Shown here in pieces: positions 24,854-33,982 of a stretch of DNA of 35,703 nucleotides. A model generated the notes under the pieces. It was not told where the DNA came from. It saw nothing but the letters and a program-made list of their open reading frames with translations, and did not search any database. The stretch is from Candidatus Nanopelagicales bacterium (lineage in GTDB: Bacteria; Actinomycetota; Actinomycetes; S36-B12): the NCBI GenBank assembly GCA_017857175.1, contig JAFMDS010000019.1:1-35703 (forward strand), in the 5' to 3' direction. Both the position numbers and the translations under genes were made by a program. Numbering within the stretch: the first letter of the stretch is position 1; each line of letters opens with the position of its first letter.

Positions 24854-26362
24854 GTGAAAAGGCATGCGCGGGGGATTTTTCAGAGATTTAGAGGGTTGAG
24901 GCCCTCCATTCGTACTGCAGGTGCCTTCGCGGTTGCTATTTCGTTACTCCTTGGGTGTGGATCCTTCATTCCTTCGACTCAAGCAATTACGCCCAAAGTT
25001 GTCAACGGAGTCGAAAGTTCAGCGGGAGAGTTCCCATTTCTGGTCGCGTTACTAGACCCAGCCGACCTCGAATCGGAGGGAGCATTCCAGGCTCAATTTT
25101 GCGCCGCAAGCTTGGTTGCTCCCACAAAATTAATCACAGCAGCTCACTGCGTGGTTAACCAAAAATCAGGAGTCACGGACAAACCCGCCAACATCGTTGC
25201 GGGGTTCGCACGGGATCTCGATACTCGCAATGTTCCAACAATCAATGTTTCCGCTATTGACGTTCACCCTGATTACGCAATCCGATCGTCACGAAATGAC
25301 ATCGCGGTCTTAACACTTGCATCGCCAGCGACAAACGTTCCTTTGATTTCAGTGCTGACTCCTGAGTTGGCCGGTGAGTACACGGCTCCCGGACATCTCA
25401 CGGAAGTCGCAGGGTGGGGAAACACCAGCACCTCAGGCAACCGGTATCCGCCGATTTTTCATACAGGCAATCTTGTTGTCTTTCCTGATGCAACCTGCGG
25501 GGGAGATAGGTCCTATGTGGTCAATGGTGTCAAATTTGAAGGATTTAACCCCCGAGAGGTGGACACCGAGGTCATGCTCTGCGCGGGTGGAGCCACACCA
25601 GCGGGCAAAATTGTCGATGCCTGCCAGGGAGATTCTGGTGGTCCACTCATTGCATCCGGGTCTGCCGGGCCCATGCTTATCGGCATTGTCAGTTGGGGTG
25701 AGGATTGCGCCAGCCGGTACCCCGGCGTGTACACGCGAGTCAGTGCGGAGTTCACATTCTTGAATAATGCTGGTGCTATCACCATATTGACACCCACGCT
25801 AGCACCTCAAGTATCCATAGTGCCTCTCAACAATTCACTGCAATTCACAATTACCCCTGGCGCCGATGGCATCTCGGTGACGCAATATGCAGTGAGCATT
25901 CTCGGGCCAACGCAGACAAGTCCAGATACTCAGAATGCACTGAGCTGCTTTGCGGCACCGTCGGAGAAAAAAGTTGCAGGCACATGCGCTATCGATGGGC
26001 TCATTAATGGTGCCGAGTACACCGTCACAGCTATCTCGGCGAACACCACTGGAAATTCTCCACCGTCAGCGCCCGTCAGCGCTTCCCCCAGTGACCTTCC
26101 TATTGCTGGCACTATTCGTAAGGTCAAATTCTCTGGCGCCAGAGCACTTTTTAGTCTCACCTCGTCGAATGCCAATTCGGCAGAGGTGCTCCGTGAGCAA
26201 GTGGTGTGTGTACCCACAGGCACTGGGCCAACACGGTCAGGATCAATCGATCGAAATGAGGCGACGGTCACCAAAATGACCAAGAAGAATTATCGATGTT
26301 CAGTGCACATCACCACCACGGCGGGCAATGCTGTGTCGGCTCAACGTCGCGTGAAACGCTGA
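24854..26362 (+). CDS. Secreted trypsin-like serine protease (S1 family) with C-terminal Fn3-like region
   Basis: The 502-residue protein has a basic N-terminus (KRHARG), a hydrophobic stretch AGAFAVAISLLLG and a probable cleavage after STQA. LLGC could also be read as a weak lipobox. The mature N-terminus VVNGVE follows Lys48, the zymogen cleavage point of trypsins. The triad is His98 (LITAAHC), Asp149 (RNDIAVL) and Ser261 (CQGDSGGP); Asp255, six residues before the serine, predicts cleavage after Lys or Arg. Beyond about residue 310 a fibronectin III-like segment (ITQYAVSI-type, NGAEYTVTAISANTTGNSPPS) and a Ser/Thr-rich tail follow, perhaps for surface or substrate binding. The start is GTG behind TACATT. 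The 3' end overlaps the convergent gene by 22 bases. Confidence 0.9.
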   Translation: MKRHARGIFQRFRGLRPSIRTAGAFAVAISLLLGCGSFIPSTQAITPKVVNGVESSAGEFPFLVALLDPADLESEGAFQAQFCAASLVAPTKLITAAHCVVNQKSGVTDKPANIVAGFARDLDTRNVPTINVSAIDVHPDYAIRSSRNDIAVLTLASPATNVPLISVLTPELAGEYTAPGHLTEVAGWGNTSTSGNRYPPIFHTGNLVVFPDATCGGDRSYVVNGVKFEGFNPREVDTEVMLCAGGATPAGKIVDACQGDSGGPLIASGSAGPMLIGIVSWGEDCASRYPGVYTRVSAEFTFLNNAGAITILTPTLAPQVSIVPLNNSLQFTITPGADGISVTQYAVSILGPTQTSPDTQNALSCFAAPSEKKVAGTCAIDGLINGAEYTVTAISANTTGNSPPSAPVSASPSDLPIAGTIRKVKFSGARALFSLTSSNANSAEVLREQVVCVPTGTGPTRSGSIDRNEATVTKMTKKNYRCSVHITTTAGNAVSAQRRVKR

Positions 26363-27480
26363 TCGCCGTAGGTCAAGTCCTTCAGTGCCGCATTTCGGGT
26401 CTCATTGGTTTGGGCCTGAACTTGCAAGAACATGGCCTCCCGCACTCGTCTTTCAGCGGCACGGCCTGCCATCATGGCAGCTCCTGCTTGCGCGATGACA
26501 ACGGCTTCCGTGCAGGTTCGCGCCAAATCCAAAATGTCGACACGACAAGTTATTGCTTCTTCGCGGCTGAATTCTTGCGGAGCATCGAGAATGGCATAAG
26601 CCCTCGCACGCAGGCGCATGAACTTCTCAGTCAAGAATGACGCGGCAGCCTTCATCACTTCGCTACTGCGCTTCTCCCCTGTTGCAGCAAGTTCATCGAT
26701 CGCGGCGCGCGCCACGCCTAACCCTGCAGGGTTCGGCAAAATTGTCTTCATTGCATCCGCTGCTGACCACTCATTCATTGATTGAGTGGAGAATACGTAT
26801 TCGGTCGGAATCACCGTATGATCAAAATGCACTGGACGGGTGTGCGTGCCACTCATTGCTAGGAGTTGAAGTGGTGCGTCAACTCGGGAACCAGGCAATC
26901 TTTTTTCGAAATCCTTGGTGGGGATGAAGAAAGTAACAATTGATCTCTTGTCTTCTGTTGCCGCCATAATCATCACGACGTCAGCTATATCCCAACTCGT
27001 CACCCAATCTAGGGTTCCATGCAGCTCCCACATGCCATCCGACTCAAGGGCAACTGGGTTAACTGGTCCTGGACGGCGAATATGAGCAAATGCAACTGCG
27101 GCCAAAAGTTCACCGCTTTCCAAACCGGGCAACCAACGATTTCGCAAGTCCTCCGAATCGGGCTGATTCCCACCTGTCTGGAGAGTTTTCAATGGTGTTT
27201 GATGCTGGGACCAGCAAAACCACGTGCTGGCATCGGCTCCAGCAATGCGTTCGGTGAGTTCGCGTTGCAGCCTCGATTCATTGGGCACACCGTGGGCTCC
27301 GACTTTGGCGAGTTCATCGAAATGACTGCGAGGAACTCCGTAACCATCGGAGTCGGCTGCAGATCGAGCAATCATTTCAATTACTGCGTCCCACTCGTGG
27401 GGCAATTGCACTGATGAATCGATCACGGGATCACCTAACCACGGCTCATGGCCCCGAGCGAATCCGGTGCAACAGCACAT
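26341..27480 (-). CDS. Acyl-CoA dehydrogenase-like flavoprotein
   Basis: The 379-residue protein has the layout of acyl-CoA dehydrogenase/DszC-type enzymes: an N-terminal helical part (HFDELAKVGAHGVP), a middle beta domain (GMWELHGTLDWVTSWDIADVVMIMA) and a C-terminal four-helix part (GVARAAIDELAATGEKRSSEVMKAAASFL, ITCRVDILDLARTCTEAVVIAQAGAAMMAG). No clear catalytic glutamate or usual family signature is visible, so it may act as a flavin monooxygenase or a divergent dehydrogenase. The ATG at 27480 gives a strange MCCCTGF start; GTG 27424-27426, with AGGTGA four bases upstream, is a plausible true start and would remove 18 residues. Confidence 0.8.
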   Translation of the reverse strand: MCCCTGFARGHEPWLGDPVIDSSVQLPHEWDAVIEMIARSAADSDGYGVPRSHFDELAKVGAHGVPNESRLQRELTERIAGADASTWFCWSQHQTPLKTLQTGGNQPDSEDLRNRWLPGLESGELLAAVAFAHIRRPGPVNPVALESDGMWELHGTLDWVTSWDIADVVMIMAATEDKRSIVTFFIPTKDFEKRLPGSRVDAPLQLLAMSGTHTRPVHFDHTVIPTEYVFSTQSMNEWSAADAMKTILPNPAGLGVARAAIDELAATGEKRSSEVMKAAASFLTEKFMRLRARAYAILDAPQEFSREEAITCRVDILDLARTCTEAVVIAQAGAAMMAGRAAERRVREAMFLQVQAQTNETRNAALKDLTYGDQRFTRR

Positions 27481-27546
27481 GGTTGCTGCTTGTCCGGCGA
27501 CTAGGGTCGAGGCGAGAGGATTAGACGCTTATCCACACCGCGGCGC

Positions 27547-27552
27547 TACGCT
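27547..27552 (+). promoter_or_regulatory. -10 box of leaderless promoter for the class I aminotransferase
   Basis: TACGCT ends six bases before GTG 27559 in a 78-base divergent gap. No Shine-Dalgarno sequence is present. Confidence 0.45.
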
Positions 27553-27558
27553 TAACTT

Positions 27559-28728
27559 GTGATCGATAGCCCCCTGGTCCCCCGAATGCAGCCCCATGCA
27601 CTATCAATTTTCGGTGAAATGTCGCGTCGGGCACTTGAAACGGACTCGATCAACCTTGGGCAAGGCTTCCCTGACACGGATGGGCCACTTGAACTCAAGG
27701 AGGAAGTCGTTCGGTGTTTAACCGAGGGAATCGGCAACCAATATCCGCCTGCACACGGGTTCCCACAATTACGCCAAGCGATTTGCGAACATCAAGCACG
27801 CTTTTATGGACTGCCACTCGATCCTGACACGGATGCCGTTGTAACCACGGGCGCATCCGAAGCGATTTCGGCTTCATTGCTTGCTCTCGTTGAATCTGGA
27901 GACGAAGTAGTCATGTGTGATCCCGCATTCGACGTGTACCGGGCAGCGGTTGATCTCGCGGGTGCCACGCCGGTGGGAGTTCCCATGACCACAACCGACC
28001 TGAGGCCAGATATCGAGGCTATTGCGCTTGCTATCACTCCTCGAACCAAAGTCCTCCTGCTCAATTCACCACACAACCCAACCGGGGTGGTGTTCACGCG
28101 GGAAGAAATGATCGCGTTGGCGAACTTAGCCATTACCCATAACCTGGTAGTTATATCCGATGAGGCGTATGAACACCTCTGGTTCGACAACCACCAACAC
28201 ATACCAATGGCCACCTTGCCCGGAATGTTTGAGCGCACCATCACAATTGGTTCAGGCGGAAAGAGTTTTTCATTCACCGGCTGGAAGGTTGGGTGGGCAA
28301 CTGGACCTGCAAATTTGATTCATGCTGCCAGAACTGTGCGCCAACACTTGAGTTTTGTCTCCGGCGGGCCATTTCAATTGGCAATTGCTCATGGACTTCG
28401 TTTCCCCGACACATATTTCGATGACTTCCGCCAAGACTTGACTGACAAGCGTGATCAACTTGCCGTGGGTCTGGCTAGTGCTGGGTTTTCAGTACTACCG
28501 ACCGAGGGGACCTATTTCATAACAACCGATATTTCCGGTCTTGGATTTACCGATGGCCTAGATTTCTGTCAACAGCTTCCGGAACTCAGCCGTGTGGTCG
28601 CCATCCCACACCAAGTTTTTTATGGCGATCCAAGAAACGGCACAAACCACGTGCGGTGGGCTTTCTGCAAGAAGCCAGAAGTTCTCGCAGAAGCCACCGA
28701 CCGTCTACAGGTATTACTTCAGCGTTAG
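27559..28728 (+). CDS. Class I/II PLP aminotransferase, probable N-succinyldiaminopimelate aminotransferase (DapC-like)
   Basis: The 389-residue protein is a fold-type I aminotransferase with INLGQGFPDTDGP near residue 31, SPHNPTG (Asn173), ISDEAYEHL (Asp201), PLP lysine Lys235 in GSGGKSFSFTGWKVGW, and a C-terminal VRWAFCKK containing the carboxylate-binding Arg. The GQGFPDTDGP opening and overall length match mycobacterial DapC and kynurenine/methionine aminotransferases. DapC, which makes succinyl-diaminopimelate for lysine and peptidoglycan, is the best guess, but no dap genes are adjacent. Its 3' end overlaps the convergent barrel protein gene by 15 bases. Confidence 0.85.
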   Translation: MIDSPLVPRMQPHALSIFGEMSRRALETDSINLGQGFPDTDGPLELKEEVVRCLTEGIGNQYPPAHGFPQLRQAICEHQARFYGLPLDPDTDAVVTTGASEAISASLLALVESGDEVVMCDPAFDVYRAAVDLAGATPVGVPMTTTDLRPDIEAIALAITPRTKVLLLNSPHNPTGVVFTREEMIALANLAITHNLVVISDEAYEHLWFDNHQHIPMATLPGMFERTITIGSGGKSFSFTGWKVGWATGPANLIHAARTVRQHLSFVSGGPFQLAIAHGLRFPDTYFDDFRQDLTDKRDQLAVGLASAGFSVLPTEGTYFITTDISGLGFTDGLDFCQQLPELSRVVAIPHQVFYGDPRNGTNHVRWAFCKKPEVLAEATDRLQVLLQR

Positions 28729-29211
28729 GTTGAACTTCATGGCAACGGGGCTACCCAGTGCCGAAGCTCGAGTCCCCGTCATCGTTCCAATTCCTTCGGC
28801 ATTTTTGTATTTGCCGGATCCGCCAATAATTGTGATGGATCCACTGAAACGGGCATCCGCAGTTGATTCGTCCTTTGCCAAAGATAACCCACGCCCAGAG
28901 ACGCTAAGACCAAGCTTGTCGCCACTCGCGGTTGTAATGGTGATGAACCCGTTGAAGGGTCCAGAGCCATCAAAGTAGTTGACCGAGCCTAGGAACTCAA
29001 CCGTTGCGGATTGCTTGTTGATCCGCGTTGGGCTCGTTAATCTGTTCCAGCCATAAACGATTCCGCCGGGCAACGTGGTCAGTGTTGTTTCTTGACTCAC
29101 AAAGACAGTTTTGAACGAAAGTTTCTCACCCTTGGTAGCCGCTTGAGCAGCTCCTACAAACAGGAGTGAAAAGACTGTTATGAGACTGACGAGAATTCCA
29201 GTTTTTTTCAT
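28714..29211 (-). CDS. Secreted allene-oxide-cyclase/dirigent-like barrel protein
   Basis: The 165-residue protein starts with a classical signal peptide: [18 protein letters not shown], cut after AQA at about residue 24. The mature part is strand-rich, with FNGFITITTASGDKLGL, SGRGLSL and SGSITIIGGSGKYKNAEGIGT, then TMTGT. The GGSGKYKNAEGIGTMTG pattern resembles the barrel of allene oxide cyclase-like and dirigent-like proteins. No function is known for bacterial members that I can name. Its ATG overlaps the clpB stop (ATGA), so it appears coupled to the heat-shock operon, an odd place for an exported protein. Confidence 0.75.
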   Translation of the reverse strand: MKKTGILVSLITVFSLLFVGAAQAATKGEKLSFKTVFVSQETTLTTLPGGIVYGWNRLTSPTRINKQSATVEFLGSVNYFDGSGPFNGFITITTASGDKLGLSVSGRGLSLAKDESTADARFSGSITIIGGSGKYKNAEGIGTMTGTRASALGSPVAMKFNLTLK

Positions 29212-31790
29212 GCCCGAAGTGTAAGCGAGTCCCCATTTTCGGCTACACCGATCTGCACGGTGTCACCATCGCGCACGGTGCCATCAAGGATCGCCATGGC
29301 CAACTTGTCACCAACAGCGGTTTGAACGAGTCGGCGTAGTGGACGTGCGCCATAAACCGGATCAAAGCCGTGATCGACCAACCAAGCACGAGCATCCTGA
29401 TCTAGATCGAGTTGAATCCGCCTGTCATCGAGGCGCTTTTGCAACTGCTCAATTTGAATACCTGCAATGCGAGCAAGTTCCTCGCGATCGAGTGGATCAA
29501 ATGTCACCATCGCATCAAGGCGGTTCAGGAATTCAGGTCGGAACTGTTGCCGAACTACTTCCATGACTTTCACTTTGCGCTCTTCAAAGGGCATATCGGT
29601 GTCTATCAGGAACTGAGAGCCCATGTTGGATGTCAGAATCAGGATCACGTTGCGAAAGTCAACTGTCCGACCGTGGCCATCGGTTAAACGGCCATCGTCC
29701 AAAACCTGAAGCAAAATATCGAACACCTCCGGATTTGCTTTTTCTACTTCGTCCAGTAGAACAACCGAGTACGGGCGTCGACGCACCGCTTCGGTGAGTT
29801 GTCCACCCTCGTCATAGCCCACATAACCTGGAGGGGCGCCCACCAGCCGCGAAACTGAGTGCTTTTCGGAGTACTCACTCATGTCAATGCGAATCATGGC
29901 GCGCTGGTCATCAAAGAGGAACTCAGCCAGAGCTTTGGCCAATTCCGTTTTACCAACACCCGTCGGCCCTAGGAACATGAATGATCCTGTTGGGCGATCT
30001 GGGTCGGAGATTCCAGCGCGGGACCGTCGCACCGCATCACTGACCTCACGCACCGCTTCTTTTTGACCAATAACACGATGTCCGAGTTCGTCCTCCATGC
30101 GAATGAGCTTTTCGGTTTCACCCTCGAGCAAACGTCCAGCAGGAATGCCGGTCCATGCCGCAACGACCTCTGCAATGTCATCAGCTGTCACTTCTTCTTT
30201 GACCATGGCTGATTCGCGCGCATTTGTCTCGGCAGTGACGCGCTCTAGTTCCTCCTCGAAAGTTGGGATCTCTGAGTAAAGGATGCGCGATGCTTGCTCA
30301 AAGTCACCATCCCGCTGCGCTTTTTCTGCTACCGCTCGAAGATCGTCGATCAAAACTTTGATTTCACCGATGCGATCAAGGCCCTGCTTTTCTGAATCCC
30401 AACGGGTGCGCAAACCGCGCAATTCTTCTTCTTTGTCTGCGATCTCAGAACGAATTTTTTCTAGTCTGTCTTTTGATGCTTCATCAGTTTCTTTCGCAAC
30501 TGCCAGCTCCTCCATTCGAAGGCGATCAACTTGGCGCTGAAGCACATCGATCTCAACAGGCGAGGAATCGATTTCCATGCGCAAACGACTGGCTGATTCA
30601 TCCATCAAATCAATCGCTTTGTCTGGTAGGAAACGACTCGTGATGTAGCGGTCGGACATTGTTGCCGCGGCAACAAGAGCTGAGTCCGAGATAACAACTT
30701 TATGGTGGGCTTCGTATTTCTCTTTGATACCTCGCAAAATTGCGATGGTGTCTTCCACCGAAGGCTGGTCAACAAAAACCTGCTGGAATCGACGCTCCAG
30801 GGCTGGATCCTTTTCAATATATTCGCGGAACTCATCAAGAGTTGTTGCACCAATCATGCGAAGTTCACCTCTCGCAAGCATTGGCTTAAGCATGTTTCCC
30901 GCATCCATGGCGGAGTCACCACTGCTGCCTGCTCCCACCACAGTGTGGAGTTCATCGATGAACGTGATGATTTGACCGTCACTTGATTTGATTTCATCGA
31001 GAACCGCTTTGAGGCGTTCCTCGAATTCACCGCGATACTTTGCGCCAGCAACCATCGAACTCATATCGAGAGAAATCAGGGTCTTGCCTGCAAGTGAAGT
31101 TGGGACATCACCTTCAACGATTCTCCGAGCCAGTCCCTCAACCACTGCCGTTTTGCCAACACCTGGTTCACCGATGAGTACTGGGTTGTTCTTGGTGCGC
31201 CGTGAAAGGACTTGCATTGTGCGCCGCACTTCTTCATCACGTCCAATGACCGGGTCGATTTTGCCTTCCCGGGCCAGTGCCGTGAGATCTACTCCATATT
31301 TTTCTAACGCTTGAAATGTGCCCTCGGGCTCTTGTGTGGTCACGCGTGCACTTCCTCTCGTCTCCTGTAGCGCCGCAAGTAATGCTTGTGGAGTCGCACC
31401 CACTGATGCAAGTCGATCGGCAACATTAGAACCACCATCCTCGGCGAGGCCAATCAAAATATGCTCGGTACTGACGTACTCGTCGCCTCGTTCCTTGGCA
31501 AGCTTCTCAGCAGCCGTTAATACTTTGAAACTCAATTGACTCAACTGGGGAGCTGCGACCGTGCTCCCTGAGGCGGAAGGTAATGACTGCAAAGCTTCGC
31601 GGACCGAAGCCGTAAGAGCAGCAACGTTGACCCCAAGATTTTCCAAGAGGGCTGTGGCAATTCCTGGTCCCTGTTGCAGGAGGGAGTCAAGGAGATGAAT
31701 CGGCTCAACTGATGGATTTCCCTGGGCAGCGGCTATGCGCACAGATGCACCTAGTGCATCTTGGCTCTTAGTAGTGAATTGAATATCCAT
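29208..31790 (-). CDS. clpB: ATP-dependent disaggregase ClpB
   Basis: The 860-residue Hsp100 protein has an N-terminal Clp repeat domain (about 1-145), first AAA+ module with Walker A GEPGVGKT (207-214), a coiled-coil middle domain (about 400-520, rich in [10 protein letters not shown]-type heptads), and a second AAA+ module with Walker A GPTGVGKT near residue 605. The middle domain distinguishes it from ClpC, which also carries a UVR motif that is absent here. It rescues aggregated proteins together with DnaK, DnaJ and GrpE, all encoded upstream. The ATG has GAGGGGAG about 10 bases upstream, 24 bases after the hspR stop. The stop overlaps the barrel-protein start. Confidence 0.97.
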   Translation of the reverse strand: MDIQFTTKSQDALGASVRIAAAQGNPSVEPIHLLDSLLQQGPGIATALLENLGVNVAALTASVREALQSLPSASGSTVAAPQLSQLSFKVLTAAEKLAKERGDEYVSTEHILIGLAEDGGSNVADRLASVGATPQALLAALQETRGSARVTTQEPEGTFQALEKYGVDLTALAREGKIDPVIGRDEEVRRTMQVLSRRTKNNPVLIGEPGVGKTAVVEGLARRIVEGDVPTSLAGKTLISLDMSSMVAGAKYRGEFEERLKAVLDEIKSSDGQIITFIDELHTVVGAGSSGDSAMDAGNMLKPMLARGELRMIGATTLDEFREYIEKDPALERRFQQVFVDQPSVEDTIAILRGIKEKYEAHHKVVISDSALVAAATMSDRYITSRFLPDKAIDLMDESASRLRMEIDSSPVEIDVLQRQVDRLRMEELAVAKETDEASKDRLEKIRSEIADKEEELRGLRTRWDSEKQGLDRIGEIKVLIDDLRAVAEKAQRDGDFEQASRILYSEIPTFEEELERVTAETNARESAMVKEEVTADDIAEVVAAWTGIPAGRLLEGETEKLIRMEDELGHRVIGQKEAVREVSDAVRRSRAGISDPDRPTGSFMFLGPTGVGKTELAKALAEFLFDDQRAMIRIDMSEYSEKHSVSRLVGAPPGYVGYDEGGQLTEAVRRRPYSVVLLDEVEKANPEVFDILLQVLDDGRLTDGHGRTVDFRNVILILTSNMGSQFLIDTDMPFEERKVKVMEVVRQQFRPEFLNRLDAMVTFDPLDREELARIAGIQIEQLQKRLDDRRIQLDLDQDARAWLVDHGFDPVYGARPLRRLVQTAVGDKLAMAILDGTVRDGDTVQIGVAENGDSLTLRA

Positions 31791-31814
31791 TGTGGTACTC
31801 CCCTCGTGAATTTT

Positions 31815-32168
31815 TTAAGACTTTTTGCGTTGTGGACGCCACACCACGAGTGCCCGTGAAGAACGTTCACGGTGGAACTCATCAAGTCGTCCACGCAAAT
31901 GACTGATTTCGCTTTCTAATTCCAAAACTCGGCGGATGCCCTCGATACTGAGCCCCTCCGCTGACAACTGCGCGACATATCGCAACCGTTGCACGTCGCG
32001 GGCGCTATAGAGGCGATTGCGCCCACCCACACGTTGTGCGACTACGAGGCCAACGCGGTCATACTGACGCAGTGTTTGCGGGTGCAAGCCCGCGAGTTGC
32101 GCAGCAATAGATATTGCATAAACAGGAGTTTCGCTGGCTACGACTACTTCTTCATAGGGCGAGCTCAT
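31815..32168 (-). CDS. hspR: HspR heat-shock repressor (MerR family)
   Basis: The 117-residue protein has the MerR-type helix-turn-helix [25 protein letters not shown] (about residues 18-42) and the wing [20 protein letters not shown], then a coiled-coil helix ([20 protein letters not shown]). HspR represses the dnaK operon by binding HAIR inverted repeats, with DnaK as corepressor in Streptomyces. The C-terminal basic tail (RPQRKKS) is typical. Its ATG overlaps the dnaJ stop (ATGA). The expected HAIR operator would lie upstream of dnaK, outside the window. Confidence 0.96.
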   Translation of the reverse strand: MSSPYEEVVVASETPVYAISIAAQLAGLHPQTLRQYDRVGLVVAQRVGGRNRLYSARDVQRLRYVAQLSAEGLSIEGIRRVLELESEISHLRGRLDEFHRERSSRALVVWRPQRKKS

Positions 32169-33340
32169 GATGTTGCAGCCTTTGCATGAGAGGCAAATGC
32201 TTCCTGTCGCGGATCGTGATCGACCGTGGCTGCAGCGAATGCATCAAGTGCCGCGCGTGCTTCCTCGGAGAGATTTTCTGGCACGGCAACTTCAACTACG
32301 GCGAGAACATCATGGTTCACACCATTCTTGCCGCGAATTCCTTTGCCTTTGATTCGGAATGCTCTGCCATTTGCAGTCCCAGCCGGAATGCGTACTTTTA
32401 CGGTTCCACCGCGTGGAACGGGTACTGCAATATCCGCGCCGAGTGCAGCTTCGTGGAAAGTAACTGGGACCTCTATAGACAGGTTGTCGCCCTTGCGAGT
32501 GAACAACTTGTCTGGCGTCACCCTGACTTTGATGAAAAGGTCTCCGCTGGGGCCACCATTTTCCCCTGGACTGCCTTTGCCTTTCAAGCGAATCTTGCTG
32601 CCATCCTTGACACCAGCTGGGATGCGCGCTTGTACGGTTCGCGTTTTTTTACCGCGACCTGAACCGTGGCACAGAGTGCAGGGATCATCAACATAAAGCC
32701 CGCGACCGTGGCACGTGGGGCATGGTTCTGCGAATGCGAAACCACCCGCATTGCGGGATACCTGACCGTTGCCACCACAGGTGGGGCACACCGATGGTGT
32801 GCTTCCTGCCTTTGCGCCTGTTCCGTGGCACATGGTGCAAGGTGCATCTTCAGACAATCGCAGTGGAAGGGTTACACCATCGAGTGAGTCCTCAAAAGAC
32901 AGTGTCGCTGAGGATTCCATGTCGGCACCACGGCGAGGTTGCGGTGAGCGCCTTCCACCCGCGCGCCCACGGTTGAACATGCCACCGAGGAAATCCCCAA
33001 AACCACCTTGGTCGCCGCCAAAGAGATCTTCGTAGTTGACGTTATAGCCGCCACCACCAAAGCCTCCACCGCCGAAACCTCCACCACCAGGAGAGTAGCC
33101 GCCGGATGCGAAGAGTTCACGGGCTTCGTCGTATTCCTTGCGCTTGGCTGGATCAGACAACACGTCGTAGGCCTCGGACATTTCCTTGAACTTGTCCTCA
33201 GCTTTTTTATCACCCGGATTCTTATCAGGGTGGAGTTCGCGTGCGAGTTTGCGGTACTTCTTTTTCATCTCATCAGGTGTTGCATCTTTAGCAACACCGA
33301 GAGAGGCATAGAAGTCCTTCTCGAGCCAGTCCTTATTCAT
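32165..33340 (-). CDS. dnaJ: Chaperone protein DnaJ
   Basis: The 391-residue co-chaperone has an N-terminal J domain (about 6-72) with HPD in [11 protein letters not shown], a Gly/Phe-rich linker, four CxxCxGxG zinc repeats ([32 protein letters not shown]) and the C-terminal substrate-binding region. It is the DnaJ1 type normally encoded with dnaK and grpE in actinobacteria. It stimulates DnaK ATPase and delivers unfolded clients. The ATG at 33338-33340 has only a weak AGAAAG-like ribosome binding site, and a seven-codon ORF ends on it (MKAESE, 33337-33357). A perfect dyad lies in the 39-base gap after grpE. Confidence 0.97.
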   Translation of the reverse strand: MNKDWLEKDFYASLGVAKDATPDEMKKKYRKLARELHPDKNPGDKKAEDKFKEMSEAYDVLSDPAKRKEYDEARELFASGGYSPGGGGFGGGGFGGGGYNVNYEDLFGGDQGGFGDFLGGMFNRGRAGGRRSPQPRRGADMESSATLSFEDSLDGVTLPLRLSEDAPCTMCHGTGAKAGSTPSVCPTCGGNGQVSRNAGGFAFAEPCPTCHGRGLYVDDPCTLCHGSGRGKKTRTVQARIPAGVKDGSKIRLKGKGSPGENGGPSGDLFIKVRVTPDKLFTRKGDNLSIEVPVTFHEAALGADIAVPVPRGGTVKVRIPAGTANGRAFRIKGKGIRGKNGVNHDVLAVVEVAVPENLSEEARAALDAFAAATVDHDPRQEAFASHAKAATS

Positions 33341-33362
33341 TCACTTTCTGCCTTCATGGTTT

Positions 33363-33379
33363 CACGTTGTAGCAACGTG
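33363..33379 (-). repeat. Perfect hairpin between grpE and dnaJ
   Basis: CACGTTG-TAG-CAACGTG is a perfect 7-bp stem with a three-base loop starting directly after the grpE stop codon. No T-tract follows on the minus strand, so it is not an intrinsic terminator. It could mark an RNA processing or stability site that sets dnaK-grpE and dnaJ-hspR-clpB levels apart. Confidence 0.5.
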
Positions 33380-33982
33380 TCACGTACCTGCAACACTGAC
33401 GCGTGCAGGCCTCAAAATTCGCTCACCTTGACGGTAGCCTGGCTGAAACACAGCAACAACTGTTGGATCAGTGACACCTTCAGCTTCAACACTGGCAAGT
33501 GCTTCATGCAGATTTGGATCGAATGGTTCGTTCGCGGATCCAAATCGCTCGAGACCAAGTTTGGTCAAAACTGCGTCAAGGCTGTCACCCACTGTTTTGA
33601 AAGTTCCAGCGAGCTCGTTGTGCTCACGAGCTCTATCAATGTCATCGAGGATTGGCAGAAGTTCAACAAAGACGGAACCCATTGCTACCTGACGATTGAT
33701 CTCGCGGTCACGCTCAATGCGCTTGCGGTAATTAGCATATTCAGCATGGACACGCTGTAGGTCCGAGGTCAGTTCAGCAACCTTGGATTCAATGTCGCCC
33801 ACTTCACCCTCGATCAGATCAGCTTCAGCTACAGCCGCTTCTGCATCGCCCTGGTCACCTTGTGGCGAGGAGTCGTCAGCCCAGCTTTCACTGGGCTGAC
33901 GCACCTCAAAAGTGTCGGGGTCGATGCGGCGTTTATCGTTTACGCGCACTCCCTCTTCACTCGGATCGAATTCCTGTGTCAC
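33380..33982 (-). CDS. grpE: Nucleotide exchange factor GrpE
   Basis: The 200-residue protein has a disordered acidic N-terminus (to about residue 60), the long dimerising helix ([37 protein letters not shown] region) and the C-terminal wing with [29 protein letters not shown], all characteristic of GrpE. It releases ADP from DnaK. The GTG start overlaps the dnaK stop (GTGA), indicating coupled translation. The gene is followed by a hairpin and dnaJ. Confidence 0.96.
   Translation of the reverse strand: MTQEFDPSEEGVRVNDKRRIDPDTFEVRQPSESWADDSSPQGDQGDAEAAVAEADLIEGEVGDIESKVAELTSDLQRVHAEYANYRKRIERDREINRQVAMGSVFVELLPILDDIDRAREHNELAGTFKTVGDSLDAVLTKLGLERFGSANEPFDPNLHEALASVEAEGVTDPTVVAVFQPGYRQGERILRPARVSVAGT

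Noticed and set aside
27688-27699. CTTGAACTCAAG palindrome resembling half-sites of the HspR operator
   Set aside because: It lies inside the aminotransferase coding region, lacks the 7-base spacing of HAIR, and is far from any heat-shock promoter.
33008-33760. 250-codon plus-strand ORF
   Set aside because: It is antisense to grpE and dnaJ, whose family motifs are unmistakable.
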